Below, piece by piece: positions 1 to 9,227 of a DNA stretch of 64,000 bases. The first letter of the stretch is position 1. Every line of letters begins with the position of its first letter. Both the position numbers and the translations under genes were made by a program. The stretch is from Nematopogon swammerdamellus (taxonomy: Eukaryota > Arthropoda > Insecta > Lepidoptera > Adelidae). Under the pieces are notes generated by a model. That model ran no database searches, was not told the DNA's origin, and was given only the letters and a program-made list of their open reading frames with translations. The stretch covers positions 20,507,596 to 20,571,595 of the forward strand of contig OX336343.1 in assembly GCA_946902875.1 (NCBI GenBank). Reading direction: 5' to 3'.

Positions 1-81
1 TTGCTCGACACCGCTCGAATTGTTCGGAGGTTTCTCTCTCTCGGGTCCGACCATCGGTAGCCTGGGTTCGCCCCGCCGCCG

Positions 82-1600
82 CACTATGGATCGAGAATCG
101 GCCTCCATAGTATTAGGAGATTTTTTTCGCAAACTTGATTTTTTTTTTAAAACTGTTGTTGTTATATTTAGGGTTACATAAGATAATACCAAATATATAG
201 TTGTAGTGATATCAGTCAAGTAGATATTTTATTAAAAATACTTGAAGTTTTCAGTTGTATGGGATGGAGAATGTTTAGTCGATTTTTTCAAAAGTCTTTC
301 GAGGTGTCGCAGATCTTTTAATACATCATGAAGTAGACCACGAGTGTAATAAGACCACATAAAAACTGTAACCCAATTCGACCCGGTATAGAAAATATCT
401 AAGTCCGAATTTATAAATTTTCGTCTATTTTCTTTATACATTATTTATGGTTTAACTTTACAATTAATTACATTTTCTTGTGTTTTGTGATTGCCAAGTG
501 TGTAAGTTATACTAATTTGTACATTATGTAACAACTGTACCTACCACTGTGGTCGAAAATACCCTCCAATATTTGTAGCGTTTTAAATGTTTATTTGGTA
601 TTCATAATTGATTTGAGGACACATTAAATAAACAAATATGTGAAGACGCGTAGCTTGACAGTACGTATGTATGTTAGGTTCAAATATATAAAGTATATAT
701 ATATTTTTTTTATATTTTAAAATTTGCAATGTATGGGACGGAGAACATTATATTTATTTTGCCGGACTACAAAGATGTGTCAAACTCTTATTAGCAAGGT
801 TGTGTAGCACAACATAAAAATAAACACACTCAGCAAAAAAAATGTTAGAAAGGTGCAGCCTTCCAAGTATCAACAGGTCAAAGTATAGCATTTTTTACCT
901 TTTCTCTTTAACAGTAATTTTTGGTTACATTATGATTATACAATTATTAAGCAGGTATGAAAATATGTGAGGCATATAATTCTATATCAGATATGTACAG
1001 ACCATTCCGATTAACAGTGTAAAAAATAGCAATATTTGTATTTAATAAAACTGAAAACATTATAGTACATTATTCGAAACTGTTAAGAACTAACAAAGTC
1101 TTAACAGTAACGTGATGTTGAACGTGACGGAAAAGAGGCTGTACAAAAAAAAATCGTGAACAGTTGCACTTTCTCAAGATGTTAAAAAATTTTCTATTCA
1201 AAATTATTCACCAAAATAAATACAAGGTTGAATAAAAACAGAACAAATTAATAAACCGAACTTATAAATAAAAGATTCACCAAAATTAATTTTATAAAAA
1301 AATTGTTTTATATAAAATTCGGGCCGGTATAGAAAATATGTAAGTCTGAATTTGTAGATTTTTGTTTTCTTTCCTTTAAATATAATTTACAATCTTAGAA
1401 TAGAACATACATACAAGGCTTTGCAGCTCATTCATTATGACGGCGCATTAGATACTAATTATCATTAGGTAAGACGAAAACATTCCCACATCCCTGTTTG
1501 TGAAACCCCACTATATTTGTAAAAACCGGTAATTAGTGTCCTTTGGTCGCGAATTTCACTTTATTATCTGTTCAACGCGCGTAAGTGACGGATCTCTCCT
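82..1600. repeat. Left arm of the Transib-type foldback element
   Basis: Inverted copy of 2428-4214. Near-identical segments include the 69-codon open frame 232-441 (minus), which recurs with the same translation at 3855-4064 (plus). The arm also contains an internal partial direct repeat: the segment beside CGGTATAGAAAATAT near 390 recurs in diverged form near 1322. The similarity ends at about 1600, with a 36-bp left-only insertion next to it. Confidence 0.85.
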
Positions 1601-2371
1601 TTCGACACGAGTTATCGCTCTTTTCAAATACTTTCCTTCCTGCATTATTGTATGCTGCAAAAGCACGTGCCTTGACACTTTCTTTCGGACGGTAACACTC
1701 GACCTTTTTTTTGGAGCTGATAGTATAAGGGATACAGTTCGCAGTATTGCGATTTGGAGAGTTGCTGGGAACTGAAGAGGCTGAGGGTTTTCTCCGGCGA
1801 GTATTGCGTTTTTTTTTTTAACTTGAATGTATTTCTTTATTCTACCAACCTCATCTGAATTTTCCAGAAGAAACTTAAGCACCTCAGCAACATCATGTCT
1901 TTCCGTATTTTTTACCTTTACGAGCTCGTCGAAGTCATTTTCCGCACACAGATGTGCGGTTCTGCGCCTTTTTTGCTGGTAGTGAAGTTCGTGGAATTGT
2001 TTTCGAGGACTGAACTCTGGTTTAGGAGATGTTGAAGCTTCTGAATGCTGTTTCGCTGGTGATTGCGGCACGAATAGTTCCGCTTCCTCATGTCTTGGTT
2101 CTTGAGGTATGTTTTGAACATATTCGGGCCACTTTATGTCTGACGTCAAGCATGTTTCAAATTTGCATTTGAAGAAACTGAACGAATAATTTGTACTTTT
2201 CCACTTTTTATACATATTAGACAAGTAGGTTTTACAAAAACACTTGAATTGATCACGGTTTTCATCAGATATATGAACGGAAAACTTGTCAAATAGTATG
2301 TTTGGGTCGGAGAGGCCTTGCTCGTTTTTTAAGAAAACAAAAAGTTTCAGATTTGATTTAAACTCTTTCAT
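1556..2371 (-). CDS. 271-aa protein of the foldback element, function unknown
   Basis: Open from ATG at 2371 to a stop at 1556, lying in the loop of the foldback element, with its last ~25 codons inside the left arm. The N-terminal ~90 residues are Phe/Lys/Cys-rich (DQFKCFCKTYLSNMYKKWKS). The middle is Pro/Ser-rich, followed by FSPRKQFHELHYQQKRRRTA, which resembles the short F.EL..(S/Q)KRR motif found near the N-terminus of several transposase families. No DDE/RAG1-like core, zinc finger or membrane segment is evident. It may be the N-terminal remnant of a Transib transposase whose core was deleted, or a captured host exon. Not identified with confidence. Confidence 0.5.
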   Translation of the reverse strand: MKEFKSNLKLFVFLKNEQGLSDPNILFDKFSVHISDENRDQFKCFCKTYLSNMYKKWKSTNYSFSFFKCKFETCLTSDIKWPEYVQNIPQEPRHEEAELFVPQSPAKQHSEASTSPKPEFSPRKQFHELHYQQKRRRTAHLCAENDFDELVKVKNTERHDVAEVLKFLLENSDEVGRIKKYIQVKKKNAILAGENPQPLQFPATLQIAILRTVSLILSAPKKRSSVTVRKKVSRHVLLQHTIMQEGKYLKRAITRVERRDPSLTRVEQIIK

Positions 2372-2427
2372 TTTGTAAAATGTTAGAGTTCGAACCGAAA
2401 ATGTACCTAGTTTTCAAGTAATAATGC

Positions 2428-4214
2428 AGGAGAGATCCGTCCCTTACGCGCGTTGAACAAATACTAAACTGAAATTCGCGACCAAAGGACACCACCTGAT
2501 GTACTAAACCGGTTTTTACCAATATAGTGGGGTTTCACAAACAGGGATGTGGGAATGTTTTCGTCTTACCGAATGGTAATTAGTATCTAATGCGTCGTCA
2601 TAATAAATGAGCTGCAAAGCCTTGTATTTATGTTCTATTCTAAAACTGTAAATTATATTTAAAGGAAACAAAAATCTACAAATTTGGACTTACATATTTT
2701 CTATACCAGCTCAAATTTTATATAAAACAATTTTATTATAAAATTAATTTTGGTGAATAATTTTGAATAGAAATTTTTTTAACATCTTGAGAAAGTGCGT
2801 TCACAATTTTTTTTTTTTTGTACAGCCTCTTTTCCGTCACGTTCAACATCACGTTACTGTTAAGACTTTGTTAGTTCTTAACAGTTTCGAATAATGTACT
2901 ATAATTTTTGTACCGTGTGGGGCCGGTACTTTAAAAGAATAGCCCCACTGCATCTCTCCCCGTGTATGTCGTAAAAGGCGACTAAGGGATATGACTCCCT
3001 TCTTATATTACTAGGTGGTAGGGTTTAACCCGCCCGGGTTGGTACCACCGCGCTGAATGAAAGGTCGGTCGAAACGGCTATGTAAATAGTTTGTGTTTTC
3101 CGTCCAGTTCAGTGTAGCCGGCACGACCGAAGGGAAGGCTGACGTGGCACCAAGTTCACCCGGTGTTATGGGCTGACATCACGGATGTTGTAGGTGATGT
3201 AGCCAACCGTGTCAGTTTCAATAAAAATAATTTTTTTTTTCTCAGTTTTATTAAATTAAAATATTGCTATTTTTTACACTGTTAATCGGAATGGTCTGTA
3301 CATATCTGATATAGAATTATATGCCTCACATATTTGCATACCTGCATAATAATTGTACAATCATAATGTAACCAAAAATTACTGTTAAAGACAAAAGGTA
3401 AAAAATGCTATACTTTGACCTGTCGATACTCGGAAGGCTGCACCTTTCTAAATTTTTTTTTACTGATTGTGTTTATTTTTATGTTGTGCTACACAACCTT
3501 GCTAATAAGAGTTTGACACATCTTTGTAGTCCGGCAAAATAAATATAATGTTCTCAGTCCCATACATTGCAAATTTTAAAATATAAAAAATATGTATATA
3601 TACTTTATATATTTGAACCTAACATACATACGTACTGTCAAGCTACGCGTCTTCACATATTTGTTTATTTAATATGTCCTCAAATCAATTATGAATAACG
3701 AATAAACATTTAAAACGCTACAAATATTGGAGGGTATTTTCGACCACAGTGGTAGGTATAGTTGTTACATAATGTACCAATTAGTATAACTTACACACTT
3801 GGCAATCACAAAACATAAGAAAATGTAATTAATTGTAAAGTTAAACCATAAATAATGTATAAAGAAAATAGACGAAAATTTATAAATTCGGACTTAGATA
3901 TTTTCTATACCGGGTCGAATTGGGTTACAGTTTTTATGTGGTCTTATTACACTCGTGGTCTACTTCATGATGTATTAAAAGATCTGCGACACCTCGAAAG
4001 ACTTTTGAAAAAATCGACTAAACATTCTCCGTCCCATACAACTGAAAACTTCAAGTATTTTTAATAAAATATCTACTTCACTGATATCACTACAACTATA
4101 TATTTGGTATAATCTTATGTAACCCTAAATATAACAAAAACAGTTTTTCAAAAAAAAACAAGTTTGCGAAAAAAATCTCCTAATACTATGGAGGCCGTTT
4201 TTCGATCCATAGTG
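2428..4214. repeat. Right arm of the Transib-type foldback element
   Basis: Inverted copy of the left arm, longer by one SINE (2911-3230) that has no partner on the left. The 69-codon open frame 3855-4064 is conserved without change relative to the left arm. I do not recognise this small protein, and it may be open only because the arms are recent copies. Confidence 0.85.
2911..3230 (+). mobile_element. SINE (chimeric family), lacking the tRNA/5S head
   Basis: Carries the family's 5' module (GTGTGGGGCCGGTACT), then jumps directly to the body (ACTAGGTGGTAGGGTTTAAC) and the tail ending TGTCAGTTTCAATAAA. The 5S/tRNA head is missing, so this copy is internally deleted or a separate subfamily. 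It interrupts the right arm of the foldback element. Confidence 0.8.
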
Positions 4215-4427
4215 CGCCGGTGGTGGAAATTCCATTTTGTTATTTTGATTTAGGTTTTATTTGCAAAATTAATATAAAAAAAGAAAAAATGTGTAAATAA
4301 ACGAATAATTAACTTATACAATTACAAAAATTATGTGATATGCCATAGATAAATAAATAGTGGTTGGGTTATCCAATGGGTCGCGAACCCACTCAATCTA
4401 GTTTTATCTCAAATAGGTACACTTATA

Positions 4428-4912
4428 CACGGTGTTAACTTTAATGGGCGACATTCCCGAAAGGGGGTTATTCTGGGTCACATACTGATGCCGAAAAAGG
4501 GGGTAAGGTTTTTTTTTGAGCTTTGGTTTTAAAATTTTCAATTTCTATATTTGGTATAAAAACATGGTATTTCGTAATAGGAATCGCACTGCATTACCAA
4601 AAAAATCGAAAGTTGGGTAATTTTTCAAATAAACCAAAAAATTCACATTCATATCGACACGATACAACAGCTAGCGCGCGACACGTTGTCAGTCAGCTGG
4701 GTACACAGTTACACACGGTCGCAGGCGCGCGGCGGCGCTCGCTACACCATTCCAAAGAGAAATTGTCGCTGAGGTAAAATTATTAATAAAATATGCAATT
4801 TTTTTTAAACTATTTTACATTTTATTTTTAAGTACCACAAAATAATCAGTATACGAAATGGTTTATTATTCAGTAATAAAATTGAAATGTCGCGCAAAAA
4901 GTTAACACCGTG
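4428..4912. mobile_element. Non-autonomous TIR element, TA/TATA target site
   Basis: Ends are CACGGTGTTAACTTT at 4428 and its inverse AAAGTTAACACCGTG ending at 4912. TATA flanks both sides (4424-4427, 4913-4916), consistent with a TA or TATA duplication. The 485-bp interior has a GC-rich block near 4670-4760 and no convincing gene. Superfamily uncertain. Confidence 0.6.
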
Positions 4913-5289
4913 TATATAAAAATTTTGCTAACATTATGTTCTAAATTAATTGTTCAAACACCTAAATCTCTCGATCGCCAAAACTCAAGGTGAATGAGGT
5001 CAAACGCGCGACCGCGGCGGCGCGGCGGCGAGGTGTACAGATGTGGCGTCACGACACAAGTGGCGAATAAATTGGTTCACGATCCTCGAGATATGGATTG
5101 GAAAGGATCATAAATAAGTTAATCGGCGCTACATTAATCCGAGTGAGACGTGTCAAGGTCGACCTACTGCACACATTCACTCATCTGTATGTAGAGTGCA
5201 TTTTGTAGAATCAATATTTCACAGTCGGGTATTTTCATTGAAATTGGTGCATGCAACAAACAACCGTGAAATAACTATGCTTATAATGC

Positions 5290-5425
5290 GCGGGGCGGAT
5301 CATGGCGTGTCGCCGCCGCAGCGGTTAGTCGGTGTTCTCCCTCGCACCCGCACCGTACTTGTATAGTGTATTCGCGTGGCTGGTCGCCCGCTGCGGCGAC
5401 GACACGCCGAGATCCGTCCCGCGTA
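5290..5425. repeat. GC-rich inverted repeat
   Basis: The segment GGCGTGTCGCCGCCGCAGCG near 5303 pairs with CGCTGCGGCGACGACACGCC near 5389, and GGCGGATC pairs with GATCCGTCC outside it. It could be a small MITE or a cruciform-forming remnant. No gene is seen between 4913 and 5445. Confidence 0.45.
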
Positions 5426-5445
5426 GTCTACCTGCATGCATCATA

Positions 5446-5569
5446 TTTTTTTTTTTTTTTTTATGGAACCTGACACGGTTGGCTACATCACCTACAACAT
5501 CCGTGATGTCAGCCCATAACACAGGGTGAACCAGGTGCCATGTCAGTGCTTCCCTTCATTTCATATCTA
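5446..5569 (-). mobile_element. SINE fragment (chimeric family, 3' end only)
   Basis: Poly(T) followed by the inverted 3' tail (TGGAACCTGACACGGTTGGC ...). Ends in the body, so it is 5'-truncated. Confidence 0.8.
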
Positions 5570-6323
5570 TGCTATGTTATTTATGGTCCACTATAAGCTA
5601 TGCTTAACTATTGTATTATTATGTATATAACAATGTGAAATATAGCTATTTTAGACCTAACTTTCATATTTATATATGGAAAACTATTTAAAAAAAATAT
5701 TAAAATTAAGACAAGGACATTCAGTAGGTTTTTGTTGTTGAGGAAGAATACCTATTCGCCTGAATGATGGTGATTCACAAATATTTTGTAGGCAGTTTGC
5801 CTCTGAGCTGCAGTTGTCCTTTTCACGCGCGTGGGCAGCAGCGGCGCGGCCCACAGCGACAGCAATACGATGAAGAAAATTCGAAATTTGAAAACAGTTC
5901 GCAGTACACTATGCCCATAAAGCACGTCCAAGCATTCCTTTGCTTCATGGTAACACAGTCCACTCCACTCCACATGAACATGATACGCAACGACTGTCAA
6001 AGAGTGATTAATTCAGCAGATTTATCATCGGATTAATATATTATTATGATTTGCGTATTGTCACGCGGTGCGGTATGGGGACCAAATCTTATCTCTAGGC
6101 TCACGTGGTGGCCTTGCTCCACTGGCCGAGCGGGCGTGTGGTGAACCGCTCAACCTATCATTCATTGTTTATAAGTACTTAACTGAGTGACATTTGTATG
6201 GCCCAAATAAATAAGGTGGTCTCAACGTCCGGTTCACACGTTTTTTATCGAGTTGGGCGTTATTCTTTTGATACTTATTTACCTACAGTCTCATTAAATC
6301 AGTAACATCTCATTGAATTGAAT
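5570..6323. other. Unassigned AT-rich sequence
   Basis: No conserved gene recognised. An 82-codon minus-strand frame (5752-6000) contains a hydrophobic stretch but has no recognisable domain and no supporting splice context. Confidence 0.4.
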
Positions 6324-6710
6324 TGTCAGCCTCGGTAGCTCAGTGGTGCGGTCGGTCGACTGGTTGTTAAGCACATCTGCGCGCGGTCAGTAAGTACTTG
6401 GATGGGTGACCGCTCGACCGTTGGAGGCTGACCGTGGTTCGGATTCCACGTAAAACTGTAGGTCACCTCCCTTCTTACCTTACTAGGTGGTAGGGTTTAT
6501 CCCGCCCGGGTTGATACCAACCACCCCACTGCATGATATCTCGGTCGAAACGGCTATGTAAATAGTTGGTGTTTTTCGTCCAGTTCAGTGTAGCCGACAC
6601 GAAATGAAGGGAAGCACTGACATGGCACCTAGTTCACCCCGGTGTTATGGGCTGGCATCACGGATGTTGTAGGTGATGTAGCTAACCATATCAGTTGCCA
6701 TAAAAAAAAT
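6324..6710 (+). mobile_element. SINE with tRNA-like and 5S rRNA-like head
   Basis: The head has TAGCTCAGTGG (tRNA A box), then GCGCGGTCAGTAAGTACTTG and GGATGGGTGACCGC (5S rRNA control region), then GGTTCGGATTCC (B box). The body and tail follow, ending in an A-rich run at 6700-6710. The 5' module of full-length copies is absent here. Confidence 0.88.
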
Positions 6711-6883
6711 TAATATGTAGGTAATATTTTTTTGGTCGAAATACAAATTTTTAGCTCCAGTGTTGTAGATATATTCCGTGTAAACAAAAAAAAATTACAG
6801 GACTGTCCTTAAGACATGATTTTTTTTTTGTAAAAATCGGATAAGGTTTAGGCGGCTAGAAAAGATAAATGCCGAAAGACCAT

Positions 6884-7055
6884 TTCGATGGTTCCGGCAA
6901 CAAAGGTCGTAAAAGCCATTTCGTTTCAGGCAACAAAGGTCGTAAAAGCCATTTCGTCAAATTGGCTTTTACGACATTTTGACGAAATGGCTTTTACGAC
7001 CTTTGTTGTCTGAAACGAAATGGCTTTTACGACCTTTGTTGCCGGAACCATCGAT
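6884..7055. repeat. Near-perfect hairpin MITE
   Basis: A palindrome of about 170 bp. The left arm has two direct copies of AACAAAGGTCGTAAAAGCCA, mirrored on the right arm, closed by a loop of only a few bases around 6966. The ends read GGTTCCGG / CCGGAACC flanked by a further CGAT / ATCG. No coding potential. Confidence 0.75.
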
Positions 7056-7094
7056 TTTGTATGGAGAAAGTTAAGTTCCGTCTCGTCTTAAAAC

Positions 7095-7271
7095 ATAATA
7101 ATTATCACCTACAGGGAAGGTGCCAAACCGCAGACTTCCTCTTGGATCGCTGGCTATACTTGACTAGAGAACACAGCCGAGGCTACTATGCGGCCATCTT
7201 TCGTACAGTACGGTGGTACCAACCCAAGCTACAATTTGAACTTCAGAAAAACTCATTGGTGCACGTCGACC
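7095..7271 (-). mobile_element. Second SINE family, 3' portion (split by a younger SINE)
   Basis: Matches 35401-35745 (CTATACTTGACTAGAG..., ending TTGGTGCACGTCGACC). The remainder of the same copy resumes at 7759. It resembles a tRNA-derived SINE whose head lies on the far side of the insertion. Confidence 0.6.
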
Positions 7272-7758
7272 TTTTTTTTTTTTTTTATGGAACCTGACAC
7301 GTTTGGTTACATCACCTACAACATCCGTGATGTCAGCCCATAACACCGGGTGAACTAGGTGCCATGTCAGTGCTTCCCTTCATTTCATGTCGGCTACACT
7401 AAACTGGACGGAAAACACGAACTAGGTATTTAAATAGCCGTTTCGACCGACGTTTCGTTCAGTGCGGTGGTACCAACCCGGCCGGGATAAACCCTACCAC
7501 CTAGTAAGGTAAGAAGGGAAGGGACCTACAGTTTAACGTGGAATCCGAACCACGGTCAGCCTCCAACGGTCGAGCGGTCACCCATCCAATTACTGACCGC
7601 GCTCAGCGTTACTTAATAACAGTTGACTAACCAACCGCGCCACTGAGCTACAGAGGCTGACGAATTTTCTTATCCCTTAGTCGACTTTTACGACATGCGA
7701 CGGGGAGAGATGCAGTGGGGCTATTCTTTTTAAGTACCGACCCCACACGGTACAAATA
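7272..7758 (-). mobile_element. Full-length chimeric SINE, 487 bp, with 5-bp target duplication
   Basis: Starts with poly(T), then the inverted tail, body, B box, 5S-like segment, A box and the 5' module ending CCCCACACGGTAC. CGACC occurs at 7267-7271 and 7759-7763, and the interrupted host SINE is seen uninterrupted at 35401-35745. This nested insertion fixes both ends of the family. Confidence 0.87.
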
Positions 7759-7842
7759 CGACCTGATTCAAACCTCGGACACTAAGATTAAGAATCCATC
7801 GCCCAGACCGCTCTAACCACCCGCGGCGCTTATAATAAACTG
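7759..7842 (-). mobile_element. Second SINE family, tRNA-like head (rest of 7095-7271)
   Basis: On the minus strand it carries a degenerate tRNA-like A box and a B box (GGTTTGAATC). Equivalent to 35690-35745. Confidence 0.55.
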
Positions 7843-7920
7843 AATTACCCACTGACTCATATATTTGACTAGAAATAACTAAGTACCTAAACAGGATCCA
7901 GTTATTAATCCAGTGCGTAT

Positions 7921-8226
7921 ATGGTCTTGCATCGAGGCAATCGCCGACGCACCAAAGTAGTAGATAGTGGACACCGGGTGGCTAAGCTCAATTCGCAGTG
8001 GGCTGGGAACGTTAGCCGAAGAAACGACGACCGTTGGAGTAACCGTGTCCTACACTGGTGGCGGCCGTGGACAGGAAAACGGAGTGTGGGAAGACCACCC
8101 GCCAGGTGGGACGACGGCATCAAGTACGTCGGCGGAAAGCAGTGGTTCCGTACCGCTGAAGGCGCCGAGGACTGGAGGAAAATTGGAGAGGCTATGTCCA
8201 GCAGTTTACGCTTACACGCTGACTGA
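7921..8226 (+). pseudogene. C-terminus of a non-LTR endonuclease/reverse transcriptase
   Basis: Reads VAKLNSQWAGNVSRR, then WRPWTGKRSVGRPPARWDDG and DWRKIGEA. This is the conserved C-terminal tail (WAGH.AR...W.PR.GKR..GRP..RW.DD) found after the reverse transcriptase of RTE-like LINEs that are abundant in moths and butterflies. Catalytic parts are absent; it is a 5'-truncated relic. Confidence 0.75.
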
Positions 8227-8555
8227 ATGACATATATGGTGTTATCATACTTTGCATTCTCCGCTCCGTCCACTTGGCTCCCTTGGTAGGATCCATCAGG
8301 TGTTCCGTGGATCCATCAATGGATCTAAGTGGACTTTCTAGTGCACTTGAATCCCTTGGGGAAGGATTCGCTCGCATTCTCGCGGACCTGGGTATGTCAT
8401 TTCTGGACTGTTGCAATGGCGAATTGTCTTATTTTTATTATTTTTGTTATTGCTTCCGAACTGGGTGGCTCTGCCCGAGGTCGCAACCTCAGGCGCAGCC
8501 AATTTCACCCCCCAGGAGGTGCTAGTCCGGCTTGGAGGTGGACTAATGTTGCTGG
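8227..8555. other. Unassigned sequence left of the gypsy element
   Basis: A short plus-strand frame near 8411 has a very hydrophobic start (IVLFLLFLLLLPNW), signal-peptide-like, but it stops soon after the insertion point when the 5.6-kb element is mentally removed, so I do not call a gene. The original locus continues at 14179. Confidence 0.35.
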
Positions 8556-8818
8556 TGTGCCGGACACGACACATCGGTCCGATGCGACGCGGGTACCGCA
8601 CCCCGCGCCCCTCTGGCGCGGCGTGCGTCCGCGCTCGCCTCGGCCCGCCGCCCTGGCAGTCGATCACACCACGGAGTCAAGTATAGTCGCTTTGAGTCAA
8701 TAATAATTTCTAAGTCGTTTTATTACACGTTTATACACAGCTATCATAGTGTTTCATTTGGACCTTAAACACTAACACCCTACATAGGACACTCGCATAT
8801 AGTAGCTAAAGTGCCACA
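8556..8818 (+). repeat. Left LTR of the gypsy element
   Basis: 263 bp, TGTGCCGGACAC ... AAAGTGCCACA. GC-rich first half, AT-rich second half. No difference seen from the right LTR. Confidence 0.92.
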
Positions 8819-8909
8819 ACTGGTGACCTACCGACGTGATTCGCGCGCGAGTTAATTGTGGACATTCAGTGTTTTAAGTGACATTTAGTTTGAGTAGAGA
8901 CTGGGAATC

Positions 8910-9227
8910 ATGAGTAGCGACGGAGAACGTGCGGATTTAGTGGCGCAAGATGCGATGCAGGCGTCCATTGTCGCTCTCACCACACAGATGGCACGCATGT
9001 GTGCCGAAATCGTGTCGCTACGCGACGAACAGGCTCAACAGCGACGCCCGCACCGTCCCCGCTCGCGGACACCGGCACACAGGTACAGATCCAGCTCGCG
9101 TACAGGTGCATCGGAACAGAAGGCCGGCTGGCTATGCTGGTACCACCATACATTCCGCGAGAAGGCCAACAAATGTGAGCAGCCATGCGCGTGGAAGGAC
9201 CAGACGAAAATGCAATCGGAAAACTAG
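8910..9227 (+). CDS. Truncated Gag of the gypsy element
   Basis: 105 residues: an N-terminal helix (MQASIVALTTQMARMCAEIV), an Arg-rich stretch, then CWYHHTFREKANKCEQPCAW, a Cys/His cluster typical of the C-terminal end of Gag in insect gypsy elements of this type. Members of the family normally have 300 or more Gag residues with a capsid domain between these parts, and that region is missing. It overlaps the start of the pol frame, suggesting that pol is normally expressed by frameshifting. Confidence 0.7.
   Translation: MSSDGERADLVAQDAMQASIVALTTQMARMCAEIVSLRDEQAQQRRPHRPRSRTPAHRYRSSSRTGASEQKAGWLCWYHHTFREKANKCEQPCAWKDQTKMQSEN

Larger units (their letters stand above)
82..4214. mobile_element. 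Foldback transposon with Transib-type termini
   Basis: Both ends begin CACTATGGATCGA (82 onward, and inverted ending at 4214), and the element is flanked by the 5-bp direct repeat CGCCG at 77-81 and 4215-4219. CACWATG termini and GC-rich 5-bp CGNCG duplications are the signature of the Transib superfamily, relatives of the RAG1 recombinase. The terminal inverted repeats are extraordinarily long: about 1.5 kb on the left (82 to about 1600) and about 1.8 kb on the right (about 2428 to 4214), leaving a loop of roughly 0.8 kb. No transposase catalytic core is visible, so the element is probably non-autonomous. Confidence 0.75.

Noticed and set aside
5752..6036. Small genes on both strands at 5.75-6.04 kb
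   Set aside because: Overlapping opposite frames of under 100 codons without known motifs or splice context.
8411..8686. Small secreted protein with hydrophobic leader
   Set aside because: Half of it is gypsy LTR sequence; without the insertion the frame stops after a few codons.
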